From Streptomyces griseofuscus (GTDB taxonomy: Bacteria; Actinomycetota; Actinomycetes; Streptomycetales; Streptomycetaceae): DNA of 64,000 bases. The stretch lies in NCBI RefSeq assembly GCF_014673495.1, contig NZ_CP051006.1, positions 2,356,001 to 2,420,000 of the forward strand, in the 5' to 3' direction. Position 1 is the first letter of the stretch; the number at the start of each line of letters is the position of its first letter. Of this stretch, positions 41,121 to 52,738 are shown one piece after another. The position numbers were made by a program, and so were the translations under genes. The notes beneath the pieces were generated by a model that had not been told where the DNA came from, ran no database searches, and saw only the letters and a program-made list of their open reading frames with translations.

Positions 41121-42884
41121 GTGCACTTGGCAGAAACACAGCAGGTGACGCCCGGCCGGCGGACGCAGTCGGCGGTGTCCGCCGTACCCGGACCACGCGC
41201 GCAGGCGCCCGACGGGCCCGCGCAGTGGCATCGCGTCCTCACGCTCCTGGCCGACGTGAGCCTCTTCATCGGCACCCGGACCATCTGGACCCAGGCGGCC
41301 ACGCACCGCTTGATCCTCGCCGCGGTCATCTCCCTGTGCTACGCGGCGATCCTGGTGACCGGCGTCCTCGCGCTGACCGTCCGCCGGACCCGCTCGCTGG
41401 CCCGCCTGGACCTGGTGGTGCTGGTCACCGCGGTCGTGCTCGCCCTGTGCGCGTGGGCGCTGAACCACGGCGGCGGCGACGAGGCGCTCCTGACCACCCA
41501 GGCCGCCAAGGAACTCGTCCACGGGCATCAGCTGTACGACCACCCCTGGCCATGGCTGTTCCACATCAAGGGCGTCGCCCTGACCGCGACGACGACCGGC
41601 GGATACGACTACACCTACGGCTACCCCCCGCTCGCGCCGCTGCTCACCGTCCCGTTCCTGTGGCTGGGCCACGGCGGCGCCCCGGCGACGGCGGCGGCCA
41701 CCCTCGCACTGATCGCGGGCGCGATCGCGCTGTGGCGGCTGGTCCCGGCGCAGTGGCGGTCGGCGGCCACGATGGTCTTCCTCGGCTTCGGACTGCTGCC
41801 CAGCTACGCCCGCCAGGGCTACCCGGCGATCGTCGCCCTCGCGCTGCTGATCCCGGTGGTGGTCCGCTGGCCCCGGCTCGGCGCGCGCGGCCGGCTCGGC
41901 GCGGTCGGCGTCGCCCGTGCCGCCTGTCTCGGCGCGGCCTGCGCCGCCCAGCAACTCCCGTGGTTCGTCGCGCCGTTCCTGCTCGCCGGTGTCTACGCGG
42001 TGCGCCGCGGCGAACTGGGCGGCCGGGCGGCGGCGCGCGTGGTGCTGCGGATCACCGGGATCGCCGTCCTGGCCTTCCTCCTGATCGACGCCTATCTGAT
42101 CGTGACCGAGCCGGGACCGTGGCTGCGCGGCATCGTGCTGCCGCTGACCCAGGGCGCGGTGCTGCACGGCCAGGGCATCGTCGGCATCTCGCTGTACTTC
42201 ACCCACGGCAGCGACCGGCTCGACTGGTACGGGCACGCGAGCATGCTGCTGGCCGCCGCCCTGCTGGCCCTGTTCGTGCTGTTCGTACGGCGCCTCGGAC
42301 CGGCCGCGACCGTGCTGCCGTGGTGCGCGTTCTTCCTGGCGACGCGCTCGCAGGACGGCTACTACCTGATGATGACCCCGCTGTGGCTGGCGGCGGCGGT
42401 CACAGCTCCGCTGCCGGAGTTCGCGGGCGCCTGGCAGCCCCGGCCGCGCTTCCTGGCCGGGGCGCGGCGCAGGCCCGTCCGGCTCGCGGCCGTCCCGCTG
42501 CTGCTCGCGCCCGCGCTGGTCAGCGCGGTCCTCGCGGCCACCGGGAGCCCGCCGCTGCGGATGGACATCGCGTCGGTACGCCCGCTTACGCCCGGCGCGA
42601 TCTCCGGGGTGACCCTGCGGGTGGCCAACACCGGCGACGACCCGCTCACCCCGCACTACATGCTCACCACCGGGCAGGGCATGACCCGCTACTGGCCGCT
42701 CGCCCACGGCCTGGCCACCATCCCCGCGCACGGCACGGCGACCGTCGAACTCCGCGCCCCCTCCGGCAGCTTCACGCTCCCGAGGAAGCGGAGCACCCGG
42801 CTGCGGCTGCGCGCCTTCACCGGCGGCCCCCAGACGCTCTCCACCCGGGACGTACGCCGGTCCGAGCTGCGCGTCAAGGGCTGA
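41121..42884 (+). CDS. Large integral membrane protein with C-terminal extracytoplasmic domain
   Basis: A protein of about 587 residues from GTG 41121 with some 10-12 transmembrane helices. Its topology resembles polyprenyl-phosphate-dependent glycosyltransferases (GT-C/GT87), including an early extracytoplasmic loop with conserved-looking HQLYDHPWPWLF and YTYGYPPLAPLL. Residues from about 495 on form a soluble beta-rich domain (VTLRVANTGDDPLTPHYML). The start is uncertain because no ribosome-binding site is clear. Conserved in Streptomyces as far as I recall; substrate unknown. Confidence 0.75.
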   Translation: MHLAETQQVTPGRRTQSAVSAVPGPRAQAPDGPAQWHRVLTLLADVSLFIGTRTIWTQAATHRLILAAVISLCYAAILVTGVLALTVRRTRSLARLDLVVLVTAVVLALCAWALNHGGGDEALLTTQAAKELVHGHQLYDHPWPWLFHIKGVALTATTTGGYDYTYGYPPLAPLLTVPFLWLGHGGAPATAAATLALIAGAIALWRLVPAQWRSAATMVFLGFGLLPSYARQGYPAIVALALLIPVVVRWPRLGARGRLGAVGVARAACLGAACAAQQLPWFVAPFLLAGVYAVRRGELGGRAAARVVLRITGIAVLAFLLIDAYLIVTEPGPWLRGIVLPLTQGAVLHGQGIVGISLYFTHGSDRLDWYGHASMLLAAALLALFVLFVRRLGPAATVLPWCAFFLATRSQDGYYLMMTPLWLAAAVTAPLPEFAGAWQPRPRFLAGARRRPVRLAAVPLLLAPALVSAVLAATGSPPLRMDIASVRPLTPGAISGVTLRVANTGDDPLTPHYMLTTGQGMTRYWPLAHGLATIPAHGTATVELRAPSGSFTLPRKRSTRLRLRAFTGGPQTLSTRDVRRSELRVKG

Positions 42885-43049
42885 ACGCCTCCGTGCGCCC
42901 CCTGCGGTCCGGCCGTCGTCCCGGCCGGGCCGGGCCGTCGTACCAAGGCGAGCGCCCGCGGAAGCGGCGCCGGTCACAGCCGCAAGGGGAGAAAACTCAC
43001 AAGCGTTTGCTCTGCACTCCTTTGAGCACCCTGCCCTAGCATCCGAGCC

Positions 43050-44848
43050 ATGACGGTCCTGCCTGACGACGGGCTCCCACTGGCCGCCGAGTTCCCTGAC
43101 GCGACACACGAGCAGTGGCAACGCCTGGTCGAAGGTGTGCTGCGCAAGTCGGGCAAGGAAGTCTCGGGCGCGGCAGCTGAGGACGCTCTGTCCACGACGC
43201 TGGAGGACGGGCTGCGCACCCGTCCCCTGTACACGGCGCGCGACACCGCGCCCGACCCCGGCCTGCCCGGCTTCGCCCCGTTCATACGGGGCGCGCGCCC
43301 CGAGGGCGGGGTCGCGGACGGCTGGGGGGTACGCCAGCGGCACACGACACTCGCCGACGGCGCGGTCCTCGCCGATCTGGAGAACGGCGGCACCTCGCTG
43401 TGGCTGGTCCTGGGCGAGGGCGGCATCCCGCTCGCCGACCTGGGCCGGGCCCTGGAGGGCGTCTATCTGGACCTCGCGCCCATCGTGCTGGACGCCGGGC
43501 GGGACACCGCCGAGGCGGCCGAGGCGCTGCTGGCCCTGTACGCGGACAAGGGCGTCGAGCCGACGGCCGTACGCGGCAACCTCGGCGGCGACCCGCTCGG
43601 GTACGAGGCCCGTACCGGCGCCGCGCAGGACTTCGCGCCGTACGCCGACCTGGCCGCGCGCTGCGCCGAGACCTACCCGGGGCTGCGCGCCCTGACCGTG
43701 GACGCGCTGCCGTACCACGAGGCCGGCGGCTCGGCCGCGCAGGAGCTGGGCGCCTCGCTCGCCACCGGTGTGGCCTATCTGCGCGCCCTGACCGAGTCGG
43801 GCCTGTCCGTCGAACAGGCCGCAGGGCAGCTGGAGTTCCGGTACGCGGCCACCGCCGACCAGTTCCTGACCATCGCCAAGCTGCGCGCGGCGCGCCGGCT
43901 GTGGGCGCGGATCGCCGAGGTCAGCGGGGCGCCCGGCGCGCAGACCCAGCACGTGGTGACGTCGCCTGTGATGATGTCCCGCCGTGACCCGTGGGTGAAC
44001 ATGCTGCGCACCACGGTCGCCACGCTCGCCGCCGGGGTGGGCGGTGCCGACTCCGTGACGGTGCTGCCGTTCGACCACGCGCTCGGCCTGCCGGACGCGT
44101 TCGCCCGGCGCATCGCCCGCAACACCTCCACGATCCTGATCGAGGAGTCGTACCTCGCCCGCGTCATCGACCCGGCGGGCGGCTCCTGGTACGTGGAGCG
44201 GCTGACAGACGAACTCGCCGAGGCGGGCTGGGAGTTCTTCCGGACCATCGAGCGCGACGGCGGCCAGGCGGCCGTGCTGCGCTCCGGACGGCTGCGCACC
44301 GACCTCGCGACGACCTGGGCGGAGCGCTCCAAGAAGCTCGCCAAGCGGCGCGAGCCCATCACCGGTGTCAGCGAGTTCCCGCTGCTGGCCGAGAAGCCGG
44401 TGGAGCGCGAGCCCGCGCCCGAGGCGCCGTCCGGCGGGCTGCCCCGGGTACGCCGGGACGAGGCCTTCGAGGAGCTGCGGGCCCGCTCCGACGCCCATCT
44501 CGCGGCGACCGGCGCCCGCCCGCGGATCTTCCTGGCCACGCTCGGCTCGGCCGCCGAGTACACCGCGCGGGCCTCCTTCGCCGCCAATCTGTTCCAGGCC
44601 GGCGGCATCGAGCCGGTCACCGAGGGAACCTTCGAGGACAGCGGCGCCACCGAGGCCGTGCTGTGTTCCAGCGACGCGACGTACGCCGAACGGGCCGAGG
44701 AGACCGCCGCGGCACTGCGCGCCGCGGGCGCCCGGCAGGTGTTCCTGGCGGGCCGGGGCGAGTACGCCGGCGTCGACCGCCATGTCTTCGCGGGCTGCGA
44801 CGCCGTCGATGTGCTGTCCGCGACTCTCGACCGCATGGGAGTGTCCTG

Positions 44849-44849
<1 letters not shown>
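43050..44849 (+). CDS. mutA: Methylmalonyl-CoA mutase small subunit
   Basis: A 599-residue mutase small subunit. It keeps the TIM-barrel and degenerate B12-domain architecture (HHVV-type region [40 protein letters not shown]) but lacks the cobalamin DxHxxG motif. It pairs with the catalytic large subunit, whose ATG overlaps this stop (TGATG). Together they interconvert succinyl-CoA and methylmalonyl-CoA. Confidence 0.93.
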
Positions 44850-47023
<2,174 letters not shown>

Positions 47024-47030
47024 GGCCGCG

Positions 47031-48029
47031 ATGGCCCCGATCGATCTCGACACGTATGTGAAGGGTGTGCTCGACGGGAAGCGGGCGCTGGTGGCCCGTG
47101 CCATCACGCTCGTCGAGTCCACCCGGCCGCAGCACCGGGTGCTGGCGCAGGAACTGCTGACCCGGCTGCTGCCGCACAGCGGCCGGGCGCGGCGGATCGG
47201 CATCAGCGGGGTGCCGGGGGTCGGCAAGTCGACGTTCATCGACGCGTTCGGCACCATGCTGACCTCGCTGGGCCATCGGGTCGCGGTGCTCGCCGTCGAC
47301 CCCTCCTCGACCCGTACCGGCGGCTCCATCCTCGGCGACAAGACGCGGATGGAACGGCTGTCGGTCGACCCGGCGGCCTTCGTACGGCCCTCCCCCAGCG
47401 CGGGCACGCTGGGCGGGGTCACGAAGGCCACCCGGGAGTCGATGGTGGTGATGGAGGCGGCGGGCTACGACGTGATCCTCGTGGAGACCGTCGGCGTCGG
47501 CCAGTCGGAGACCGCGGTCGCCGACATGGTCGACACGTTCCTGCTGCTCACCCTGGCCCGCACCGGCGACCAGTTGCAGGGCATCAAGAAGGGCGTCCTG
47601 GAGCTGGCCGATGTGATCGCCGTCAACAAGGCGGACGGTCCGCACGAGCGGGACGCGCGGGCGGCGGCTCGGGAGCTCGCGGGCGCGCTGCGGCTGATGC
47701 ACGGCAAGGACGCGTTCTGGACCCCGCCGGTGCTGCATTGCAGCGCGCGCGAGTCCACGGGCCTCGGCACGGTGTGGGAACGGCTGGAGCAGCATCGCAC
47801 CCTGCTGGACTCCACGGGCCGGCTCGCCGCCAAGCGGCGGGACCAGCAGGTCGGCTGGACCTGGGCGATGGTCCGCGACGAACTCCTCGGCCGGCTGCAC
47901 GCGGACCCGGCGGTACGGGCGGCTGCGCCGGAGCTCGAACGACAGGTCAGGGAAGGGACGTTGACGGCGACGCTGGCGGCGGAACGGATCCTGGGAGCGT
48001 TCGAGGCCGGCGGCGCGGGGAGGTCATGA
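47031..48029 (+). CDS. meaB: MeaB-type GTPase, mutase chaperone
   Basis: A 332-residue G3E GTPase with P-loop GVPGVGKST, a switch region VDPSSTRTGGSILGDKTRM, VETVGVGQSE (G3) and NKAD (G4). MeaB protects and reloads cobalamin on methylmalonyl-CoA mutase. It follows mutB by 7 bp. Its stop overlaps the ATG of a short low-complexity frame (ATGA). Confidence 0.95.
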   Translation: MAPIDLDTYVKGVLDGKRALVARAITLVESTRPQHRVLAQELLTRLLPHSGRARRIGISGVPGVGKSTFIDAFGTMLTSLGHRVAVLAVDPSSTRTGGSILGDKTRMERLSVDPAAFVRPSPSAGTLGGVTKATRESMVVMEAAGYDVILVETVGVGQSETAVADMVDTFLLLTLARTGDQLQGIKKGVLELADVIAVNKADGPHERDARAAARELAGALRLMHGKDAFWTPPVLHCSARESTGLGTVWERLEQHRTLLDSTGRLAAKRRDQQVGWTWAMVRDELLGRLHADPAVRAAAPELERQVREGTLTATLAAERILGAFEAGGAGRS

Positions 48030-48217
48030 GCGGGGGCGCGGGGACGGGGGACGTCGAGTGCCGCGGCGAGTCCGGGCGGGCGGAGCCCGCGCGGGGCGAG
48101 GCCGGGCGGAGCAAGGCCGGGCAGGCGGAGCCCATGCGGGCCGAGGCCAGGCAGGACGAGCCCAAGCGGGCCGAGGCCAGGCAGGACGAGACCGGGCAGG
48201 CGGAGGCCAGGCGGTGA
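48026..48217 (+). CDS. 63-residue low-complexity repeat ORF coupled to meaB
   Basis: An ATG at 48026 overlapping the meaB stop opens a 63-codon frame ending at 48217, which in turn overlaps the GTG of the next gene. The product is almost entirely Ala/Glu/Arg/Gly with a 10-residue repeat (RAEARQDEPK, RAEARQDETG). It may be a spacer frame keeping translation coupled across a DNA minisatellite rather than a functional protein. Confidence 0.35.
   Translation: MSGGAGTGDVECRGESGRAEPARGEAGRSKAGQAEPMRAEARQDEPKRAEARQDETGQAEARR
48121..48212 (+). repeat. 30-bp tandem repeat (minisatellite)
   Basis: Two nearly identical 30-bp units (about 48137-48166 and 48167-48196, core GCCGAGGCCAGGCAGGACGA) are flanked by decayed partial copies on both sides. 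The unit length keeps reading frame. Slippage would change copy number without frameshift. Confidence 0.6.
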
Positions 48218-48765
48218 GCGAGGCCGGGCAGGACGAGACCGAGCGGTGGCCGGGGCTGGAGGCCGCGCTCGCCGTGGTCAATCGGGATGTGCGGGCGACC
48301 CTGCCGGGTCAGGAGCCGCTGATCCTGATGGTCACCCCGGCTCCGGACGGGGCCGCCGGGTCCACCGGTTCCTACGGGGGCCAGGAGGTGTACGTGGCGA
48401 TGGCGGACGGCCGTTCGCACGGCAATCCGGTACACACGGGCGACCTGGAGGAGGGCGCACCGCCGGAGCCGGGCGACGCGGCGACGGTTCTGAGCGTGGT
48501 CGCGGAGGCGGCGCAGGAGACGGTCATGGAGCTGCTGTGGCAGGTCTGGCCGCTCTGCCGGGAGCACGGGATCGGAATGCATCCGCGCCCCGCGGGCACG
48601 TCCGAGGACTGGTGTCCGGGCGAGACGGCCGCGGCCGGGCCACCGGTGTGGTGGTGTCGGGGCGGCAGGACCGGCGGCTGCCACGACGCCTCGCCGATCG
48701 GTGAGTTGGCGGACACGCTGCGGGGGAAGGAGCGGCGTGCTCTGCGGCGAGGCCGTCGCCGGTAG
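48214..48765 (+). CDS. Conserved hypothetical protein
   Basis: A 183-residue protein from GTG 48214 (GTGA overlap with the repeat ORF). The middle reads LEAALAVVNRDVRATLPGQ and LSVVAEAAQETVMELLWQVW; the C-terminal part has paired Cys/Trp (EDWCPG, WWCRGGRTGGC) that could bind metal. It ends in a basic tail. No family recognised. Its position after meaB may be incidental. Confidence 0.65.
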   Translation: MSEAGQDETERWPGLEAALAVVNRDVRATLPGQEPLILMVTPAPDGAAGSTGSYGGQEVYVAMADGRSHGNPVHTGDLEEGAPPEPGDAATVLSVVAEAAQETVMELLWQVWPLCREHGIGMHPRPAGTSEDWCPGETAAAGPPVWWCRGGRTGGCHDASPIGELADTLRGKERRALRRGRRR

Positions 48766-48776
48766 CGCCCCGGCAC

Positions 48777-49466
48777 CTAGGTGAGGCCGCCGCGTTCGCA
48801 GATCATCCGGGCCACTTCCCGGAGTTTGACGTTCTTGTCCTGGGAGTAGCGGCGCAGCACGTCGAAGGCCTGGTCCTCGGTCAGCTCATGGCTGCCCATG
48901 AGGATGCCCATGGCCTCGCCGATGATGTGTCGGGTGGCGACGGCCTGCTCCAGCTGGGCGTGGGTGCGGGCGCTGGAGAAGGCGACGGCGGCGTGCGAGG
49001 CGAGCAGCCAGCCGGCCGTCTCGCCGGCCTCGGTGAAGGCACCCGGGCTGCGGGAGTAGATGTTCAGCGCGCCGAGATCCTCCTCCTCGGTGTAGAGCAG
49101 GAAGCCCATCATGCTGCCGAGGCCGAGCTTGCGGGCCTCGGCCACGTAGCGGGGCCAGCCCGGGTGGACCTCGCGGAAGTCGGCGATCCGGAACACCCGC
49201 TCGTCGCTCTCCGGGCGCGCGACGTCGTAGCAGGGGCCTTCCTGGAGCTGCTCCTGCAACTGGTCGCTGTCGATCACCATCTGGTCGGTCGGCGCGAGGG
49301 TGCGGACGCCCTTGGCGTGCAGGATGAGGATCCCGGCCGCGTCGCAGCCCGGCACGAGCTCGGTGGCGGACCGGGTGATCCGCTCCAGGGTGTCGGTGAC
49401 CGTGTCCTGTGCCAGCAGATCCCGCGCCAGTGCTGCCATCCGTTCGGCGAACGCGCGCCAGTCCAT
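48777..49466 (-). CDS. GAF-ANTAR regulatory protein
   Basis: A 229-residue protein. A GAF domain (about 15-165; TELVPGCDAAGILILHAKG) is followed by a C-terminal ANTAR RNA-binding domain (about 170-229; RHIIGEAMGILMGSHELTEDQ, then LRRYSQDKNVKLREVA). ANTAR proteins act as antiterminators at paired hairpins; GAF would sense a ligand. GGGAGGAG precedes the ATG at 49466. Upstream lies a very G-rich tract. Confidence 0.93.
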   Translation of the reverse strand: MDWRAFAERMAALARDLLAQDTVTDTLERITRSATELVPGCDAAGILILHAKGVRTLAPTDQMVIDSDQLQEQLQEGPCYDVARPESDERVFRIADFREVHPGWPRYVAEARKLGLGSMMGFLLYTEEEDLGALNIYSRSPGAFTEAGETAGWLLASHAAVAFSSARTHAQLEQAVATRHIIGEAMGILMGSHELTEDQAFDVLRRYSQDKNVKLREVARMICERGGLT

Positions 49467-49549
49467 CGTTCTCCTCCCTGGCCGCCTGCACCAGACCGAC
49501 CACCTGCCCTGTTTCCACCATCGCATCCCTGCCCGCCCTCGGCCGACCG

Positions 49550-49611
49550 GGGCAAGGGGGGGGGTGGGGCCGCTGGGTGAGGGGGTGGGGACGCTGAGTG
49601 GGGAGGGGGCG
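49550..49611 (+). other. G-run tract with quadruplex potential
   Basis: About 60 bp upstream of the GAF-ANTAR gene, the plus strand carries repeated runs of three to nine G separated by short spacers (for example GGGGGGGGGTGGGG and GAGGGGGTGGGGA). Four or more runs of at least three G within 30 bp meet the usual pattern for a G-quadruplex. The gap 49467-49787 otherwise holds nothing I can recognise. Confidence 0.5.
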
Positions 49612-49787
49612 TGCCGCCAGGTGGGGACGAGGGGAAAGCGCCGCGGAGGGCGGGAGCGGTCCGGATGGGGGCCGATCTGGCGGGCCCCCGGGGGGCTGCG
49701 AGGGGGCCTGCGGGCCCGGCGACTGCGGAGGCTGTGGCTGGGCCGGGGCTGGTCTGGGAGGCGAGGGACCGCTGGGAGGGCGAGGGG

Positions 49788-50260
49788 CGGTCCGCACACG
49801 CCCGGCAGGATGAGGCGCCGACGAGGCGAGAGGGCGACGGCCCGCGCACGCCCGGGAGAGCGAAGGCACGCCGGTGGGCGAGGGCTAGTCTTGCGGAAGC
49901 CCGGGCGGGCGAGGGCCGTGGGGGTGGGCGAGGACCGGGCCGCGCACGCCCGGAACGACAAGGCCCCGCCGAGAGGGGAGAGCGCGAGCCCGCACAAGCC
50001 AGGAAGAGCGAGACCCCGCCGGATGGCCGGGGCCGATCGCACCGGCCCAGAAAGAACGAGGACCTACCGAGAGGCGAGAGCCCTGGCCCACGCAGGCCCA
50101 GAACGGTGAGACCCCGCCGGGTACGCGAGGGCTGCTGCCCAGGCCCGGGAGGGCAAGGGCCGTCAAATGTGCGAGAGCCGGTCCGCGCAAGCCGGGAAGA
50201 GCGAGACCCGCCGCGATGGGAGAGCCCGGCCCGCCCGAAGCCGAAACGGGGGTTGAGGAA
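49788..50260 (+). repeat. Array A of degenerate ~48-bp tandem repeats
   Basis: About ten imperfect units recur every 46-54 bp. The approximate unit is GSCCGCGCACGCCCGGAAGA, then GCGAGACCCCGCCGAG, then a short GGCGAGAGCC close. Unit starts are near 49788, 49838, 49892, 49938, 49988, 50034, 50086, 50132, 50177 and 50229. The whole unit varies, with no constant repeat/unique spacer pattern, so it is not CRISPR. The same unit recurs at 55010-55300; 25 bases at 49935-49959 are identical to 55197-55221. Open frames crossing it look like composition artefacts. Confidence 0.7.
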
Positions 50261-50358
50261 CATCGGAACGAAAACCGGCGCTAAGCCTCCATCGCCCCTG
50301 GTGGGCGGCTGACGGAGCGTCGGTCGCGGGACCGGTCTGAAGTCGTCCCACGGATAAC

Positions 50359-50440
50359 GCCCCATTATCTGCGGGAGCATGGTTCGTGAGCTGCGGTGAT
50401 GCTCTCCGGGCCGCGCGTGAAGCGGCCCTGTTATCTGTAG
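50359..50440 (+). promoter_or_regulatory. Paired TTATCTG elements and hairpin before the recombinase
   Basis: GCCCCATTATCTGCGG (50359-50374) and GGCCCTGTTATCTGTAG (50424-50440) are two similar elements 66 bp apart, standing out as A+T-rich in a G+C-rich setting. A 7-bp stem (GGGCCGC/GCGGCCC) lies between them. They could be promoter elements or recombination/core sites. The recombinase GTG follows at 50454 behind AGAGGAAAG. Confidence 0.4.
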
Positions 50441-50453
50441 CAAGAGGAAAGCG

Positions 50454-51401
50454 GTGCCCACCGTCGTGCAACTGCCGGCCGGAAAGGCGTTGACCGTCCG
50501 TGCGGTGGCGGATGCCTTCCTCGACTCGCTCCGGAACCGAAACACGGTCCGCAGCTACGCGACCGGCGTCGGCAAGAGGGCCGACCGGATCGGGGAGGGC
50601 CGACCGCTGGGGTCGGTCGCGGACGATGAGATCGGCGAGGCCCTGGAACTGTTGTGGGGTACCGCGGCGGTCAACACCTGGAACGCCCGCCGGGCGGCGG
50701 TGCTGTCGTGGCTGGGCTGGTGCGAGGAATACGGCTACGACGGCCCGGCGGTCCCGGCCTGGGCGAAGCGGCTGGCGGTGCCGGACTCCGAGACCCCGGC
50801 CCGCTCGAAGATGGCCGTGGACCGGCTCATCGCCCGGCGCGAGGTCCACCTGCGGGAGAAGACACTGTGGCGGATGCTCTACGAGACGGCCGCCCGCGCG
50901 GAGGAGATCCTCGGGGTGAACATCGAGGACCTGGACCTCGCCGCGCGCCGCTGTCCCGTGAAGGCCAAGGGCGCCCGGAGCAAGGCCCGCCGCCGGGGCC
51001 GGGCGCGCGAGGACTTCGTACTGGAGACCGTCCACTGGGACGCCGGCACCGCCCGGCTCCTACCCCGGCTACTGCGCGGCCGGACCCGGGGCCCCGTATT
51101 CGTCACCCACCGCCGCCCCGGCCCGGGGAAGGTCGTCAGCCCGCGCGACGTGTGCCCGGACACCGGCCTGGCCCGGCTCTCCTGCGGCCAGGCCCGAGCC
51201 CCGCTGGACGAGCACACCGCCGTACGCGGGCCGGGCACCGGCGCCCTGACCCACCTCGGCGAGCAGGGCGCCTCCCTGCTGATGCTGATGGTGAAGTCGC
51301 GGCACAAGAAGCCGGAGAACGTCCGCCGCTCCTTCAAGCCGTCCCCCGAGGCGATCTCGGAGCTGACCAGTCTGCTGGCCCCCGGCGACGCGCGCCGCTG
51401 A
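50454..51401 (+). CDS. Tyrosine-recombinase homologue lacking key catalytic residues
   Basis: A 315-residue protein with a SAM-like N-terminal core-binding domain (about 15-110; [17 protein letters not shown]) and a phage-integrase catalytic domain. The first catalytic Arg is present ([13 protein letters not shown]). The LRHS box that normally precedes ALTHL is gone: [12 protein letters not shown] runs straight into [11 protein letters not shown]. At the C-terminus, [11 protein letters not shown] has Ser where related enzymes have the Tyr nucleophile. The GTG start has a good ribosome-binding site, so it may still be made, but it should not cut DNA in the normal way. Either a decayed integrase or a DNA-binding derivative. 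Confidence 0.75.
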   Translation: MPTVVQLPAGKALTVRAVADAFLDSLRNRNTVRSYATGVGKRADRIGEGRPLGSVADDEIGEALELLWGTAAVNTWNARRAAVLSWLGWCEEYGYDGPAVPAWAKRLAVPDSETPARSKMAVDRLIARREVHLREKTLWRMLYETAARAEEILGVNIEDLDLAARRCPVKAKGARSKARRRGRAREDFVLETVHWDAGTARLLPRLLRGRTRGPVFVTHRRPGPGKVVSPRDVCPDTGLARLSCGQARAPLDEHTAVRGPGTGALTHLGEQGASLLMLMVKSRHKKPENVRRSFKPSPEAISELTSLLAPGDARR

Positions 51402-51476
51402 CCCTGCTGTCAGCGGTGTGCCCTACCGTGAGCCACACCACGGCCGGACGCGTACCGCCGTTCGCCGCGGCTCTGA

Positions 51477-51791
51477 GCGCCCACGCCGCCAGAGGCACAG
51501 TCGGTCAAGGTCCTCCGGGGTCCGGTCGAGTCGGCTCCCAGCGTCGTCGCCGAACTGGCCCGCCGGATCGCACTGATCACGTCCAACGCCGACGGGCGGC
51601 AAGTGCCGGCCGTCTCCTCGGTCGACCACCTCACCGCAGAGGGCGGCCGGGCGATCATCGCGGAGAACCGCGCGGCATACATCGCCGAGTACGGCGAACC
51701 CGCTTTGGTCACTCGTCGTCGTCGGCGACTGACGCCTGGCCTCGGTCACCGGGCGGTTGTGGCCGCCACCGAGTGGGCGATGTCGCGATGA
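51477..51791 (+). other. Unrecognised open-frame fragment
   Basis: A frame open from 51477 to a TGA at 51789 carries protein-like sequence in its middle (VVAELARRIALITSNADGRQ; AENRAAYIAEYGEPALV) with good third-position GC. It has no clear start and its end overlaps the SDR gene on the other strand. It may be the residue of a gene cut by rearrangement. I cannot name it. Confidence 0.3.
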
Positions 51792-52582
51792 GCCTCGTGT
51801 TCGGCGAGCCGGCCGGTGAGGGCGGCGCGGACGTCTTCGTAGGTGTCGGGGCCGAGCGGGAGGCGGAGCGGGGTCGCGCCGGAGTCGATGAGGTCGATCA
51901 TCGCGTCCGTGAGCTTCTCCGCGCTGTTGGGCACCGGGAAGTGGCCGCCGAGGAACGCCTGCCGGGTGTCGGCCGCGGGGGTGTTCTCGTACTCGGGCAG
52001 GGGCGGTGCGATGTCGAGCGACGTGCCGAAGCTGGTGGGGGTCGCACCCGGCTCGATGATGGTCAGGGCCAGGCCGAACGGCACGATCTCGTGGGCGACG
52101 GTCTCGCAGAACCCCTCGATGCCCCACTTGGAGGCGTGGTAGTAGCCGAGGCTGGGGTACGTGGTCTGACCGCCCGCGGTGGACACCTGCAGGATGCGGC
52201 CTCGGCCCTGGGCGCGCAGGTGCGGGAGGGCGGCACGGATGACCTGGATCGAGCCGAGCAGGTTGGTGTCGATGACGCGCCGGATCTGCTCGTCGGATGC
52301 CTCCTCGACGGAGGCGAGGACGCCGTAACCGGCGTTGTTGACGACGACGTCGATCGTGCCGAGGGTCTTGAACGCCTCGGTGACGACGCGACGCACTTGC
52401 TCGGTGTCGGTGACATCGAGCTGGGCGGTCCAGAGCCGGTCGCCGTGCTCGGCGCGGAGGTCGTCGAGAGCCTCGGGCCGGCGGAGCGTGGCGGCGACGC
52501 GGTCGCCACGGGCCAGGAGGCGTTCGGTGAGCAGTCGCCCGAAGCCTGAGGAGGTGCCGGTGATGAACCAGGTGGTGGTCAT
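51746..52582 (-). CDS. Short-chain dehydrogenase/reductase
   Basis: A 278-residue classical SDR with TGTSSGFG cofactor motif, NNAGYG and the YYHASK catalytic Tyr-x3-Lys. Length and the GFCETVAHEIVPFGLALTIIEPG segment match oxidoreductases often regulated by adjacent MmyB-type repressors. Start 52582 follows AAGGA. It lies 157 bp downstream of the NTF2-like gene on the same strand. Confidence 0.92.
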   Translation of the reverse strand: MTTTWFITGTSSGFGRLLTERLLARGDRVAATLRRPEALDDLRAEHGDRLWTAQLDVTDTEQVRRVVTEAFKTLGTIDVVVNNAGYGVLASVEEASDEQIRRVIDTNLLGSIQVIRAALPHLRAQGRGRILQVSTAGGQTTYPSLGYYHASKWGIEGFCETVAHEIVPFGLALTIIEPGATPTSFGTSLDIAPPLPEYENTPAADTRQAFLGGHFPVPNSAEKLTDAMIDLIDSGATPLRLPLGPDTYEDVRAALTGRLAEHEAHRDIAHSVAATTAR

Positions 52583-52738
52583 GGTGTGTCCTTCGCTGTG
52601 TGGTGCGCGTGGCTGGTCGCGGTGTCGCTGATGCGGACAGGGGTCATCGTTGCGACGGCCTGGGCCTGGGCATGAGTCGGCCGAGCTGCTTGCGCTGCCG
52701 TGAGGCAACTCGGCCGGACTCGTGAAGGGGTGCCGTCG

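Noticed and set aside
41106..44783. Long antisense open frames opposite the large membrane-protein and mutA genes
   Set aside because: High G+C leaves few stop codons in antisense frames. The predicted proteins are Arg/Gly/Pro-rich shadows with no domains, while the plus-strand genes are clear.
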